From the NCBI GenBank assembly GCA_019456145.1, contig VRUL01000022.1, positions 1 to 64,000 of the forward strand: a stretch of DNA of 64,000 nucleotides, read 5' to 3'. This DNA is from Planctomycetota bacterium. GTDB lineage: Bacteria > Planctomycetota > Phycisphaerae > Sedimentisphaerales > Anaerobacaceae. Both the position numbers and the translations under genes were made by a program. Of this stretch, positions 63,978 to 64,000 are shown one piece after another. The notes under the pieces are model-generated. The model ran no database searches, was not told the origin of the DNA, and was given only the letters and a program-made list of their open reading frames with translations. The stretch's first letter is position 1. Each line of letters starts with the position of its first letter.

Positions 63978-64000
63978 TTGAACTCCCTCCTGGAGTCTGC

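Noticed and set aside
1..64000. CRISPR arrays, tRNA and rRNA genes, prophage
   Set aside because: No regularly spaced short repeats, no cloverleaf or rRNA-like stretches and no phage structural genes were noticed while reading the window.

Overview
The window looks like a chromosomal segment of a Planctomycetota bacterium, most likely class Phycisphaerae (order Sedimentisphaerales or a relative). The signs are dockerin-like DxNxDG repeats on LamG, lamin-tail and beta-helix proteins, Tat signals on Gfo/Idh/MocA, DUF1080 and sulfatase proteins, an ECF sigma factor with a membrane anti-sigma-like partner, and the Planctomycete form of the PEP-CTERM tail ([12 protein letters not shown]...VGW(L/M)RRRxTL). 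The taxonomy is an inference from protein style, not from a marker gene.

Left part (1-17.5 kb): a mixed region. It starts with a damaged carbohydrate-degradation cluster: a truncated DUF2961/GH172 gene, an intact DUF1080 gene and a truncated sulfatase, with the two broken genes ending in opposite copies of one 51-bp inverted repeat. Then come a 1745-aa CotH/lamin-tail/LamG surface protein, a Tat-exported sulfite-oxidase-like molybdoenzyme, a pyruvate kinase without its C-terminal domain, a Tat-type Gfo/Idh oxidoreductase, a small EF-Tu-domain-2 protein, an ECF sigma/anti-sigma-like pair, a decayed polysaccharide export (OPX/Wza-like) lipoprotein, a membrane protein and a beta-helix protein.

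Central and right part (17.5-64 kb): an almost unbroken minus-strand exopolysaccharide and protein-sorting locus. Read in transcription order (right to left) it holds a beta-helix/LamG/dockerin protein, an O-antigen-ligase/polymerase-like membrane protein, rhamnose-type and SDR sugar-nucleotide genes, glycosyltransferases, a Gfo/Idh dehydrogenase, an aldo/keto-reductase-like protein, an ALG14/ALG13-type split glycosyltransferase, two hexapeptide acyltransferases, an ACP / AMP-ligase / NAD-synthase-like cassette and an SGNH-like hydrolase. Then come a 2501-aa DUF2341/LamG repeat protein, a wecB remnant, a CDP-sugar/C-methyltransferase block, an exosortase, a Wzz-tyrosine autokinase, an initiating sugar transferase, a 1389-aa TPR protein, a LuxR-type regulator and PEP-CTERM-like substrates.

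The most unusual feature is at the core of this locus. Both the exosortase and the initiating phosphoglycosyltransferase carry N-terminal fusions to nucleotidyltransferase-like plus left-handed beta-helix modules, and the exosortase copy lacks the usual nucleotide-binding signature. This suggests a physical link between sugar-nucleotide sensing or scaffolding, chain initiation and protein sorting. A second theme is modular shuffling: LamG, PASTA and dockerin segments sit inside other domains of the secreted proteins, including a circularly permuted LamG insertion. The polymer pathway is incomplete in this window: no Wzx flippase, no intact OPX pore, no rmlA/rmlB and no CDP-glucose 4,6-dehydratase were found, so those genes must lie elsewhere or be absent.
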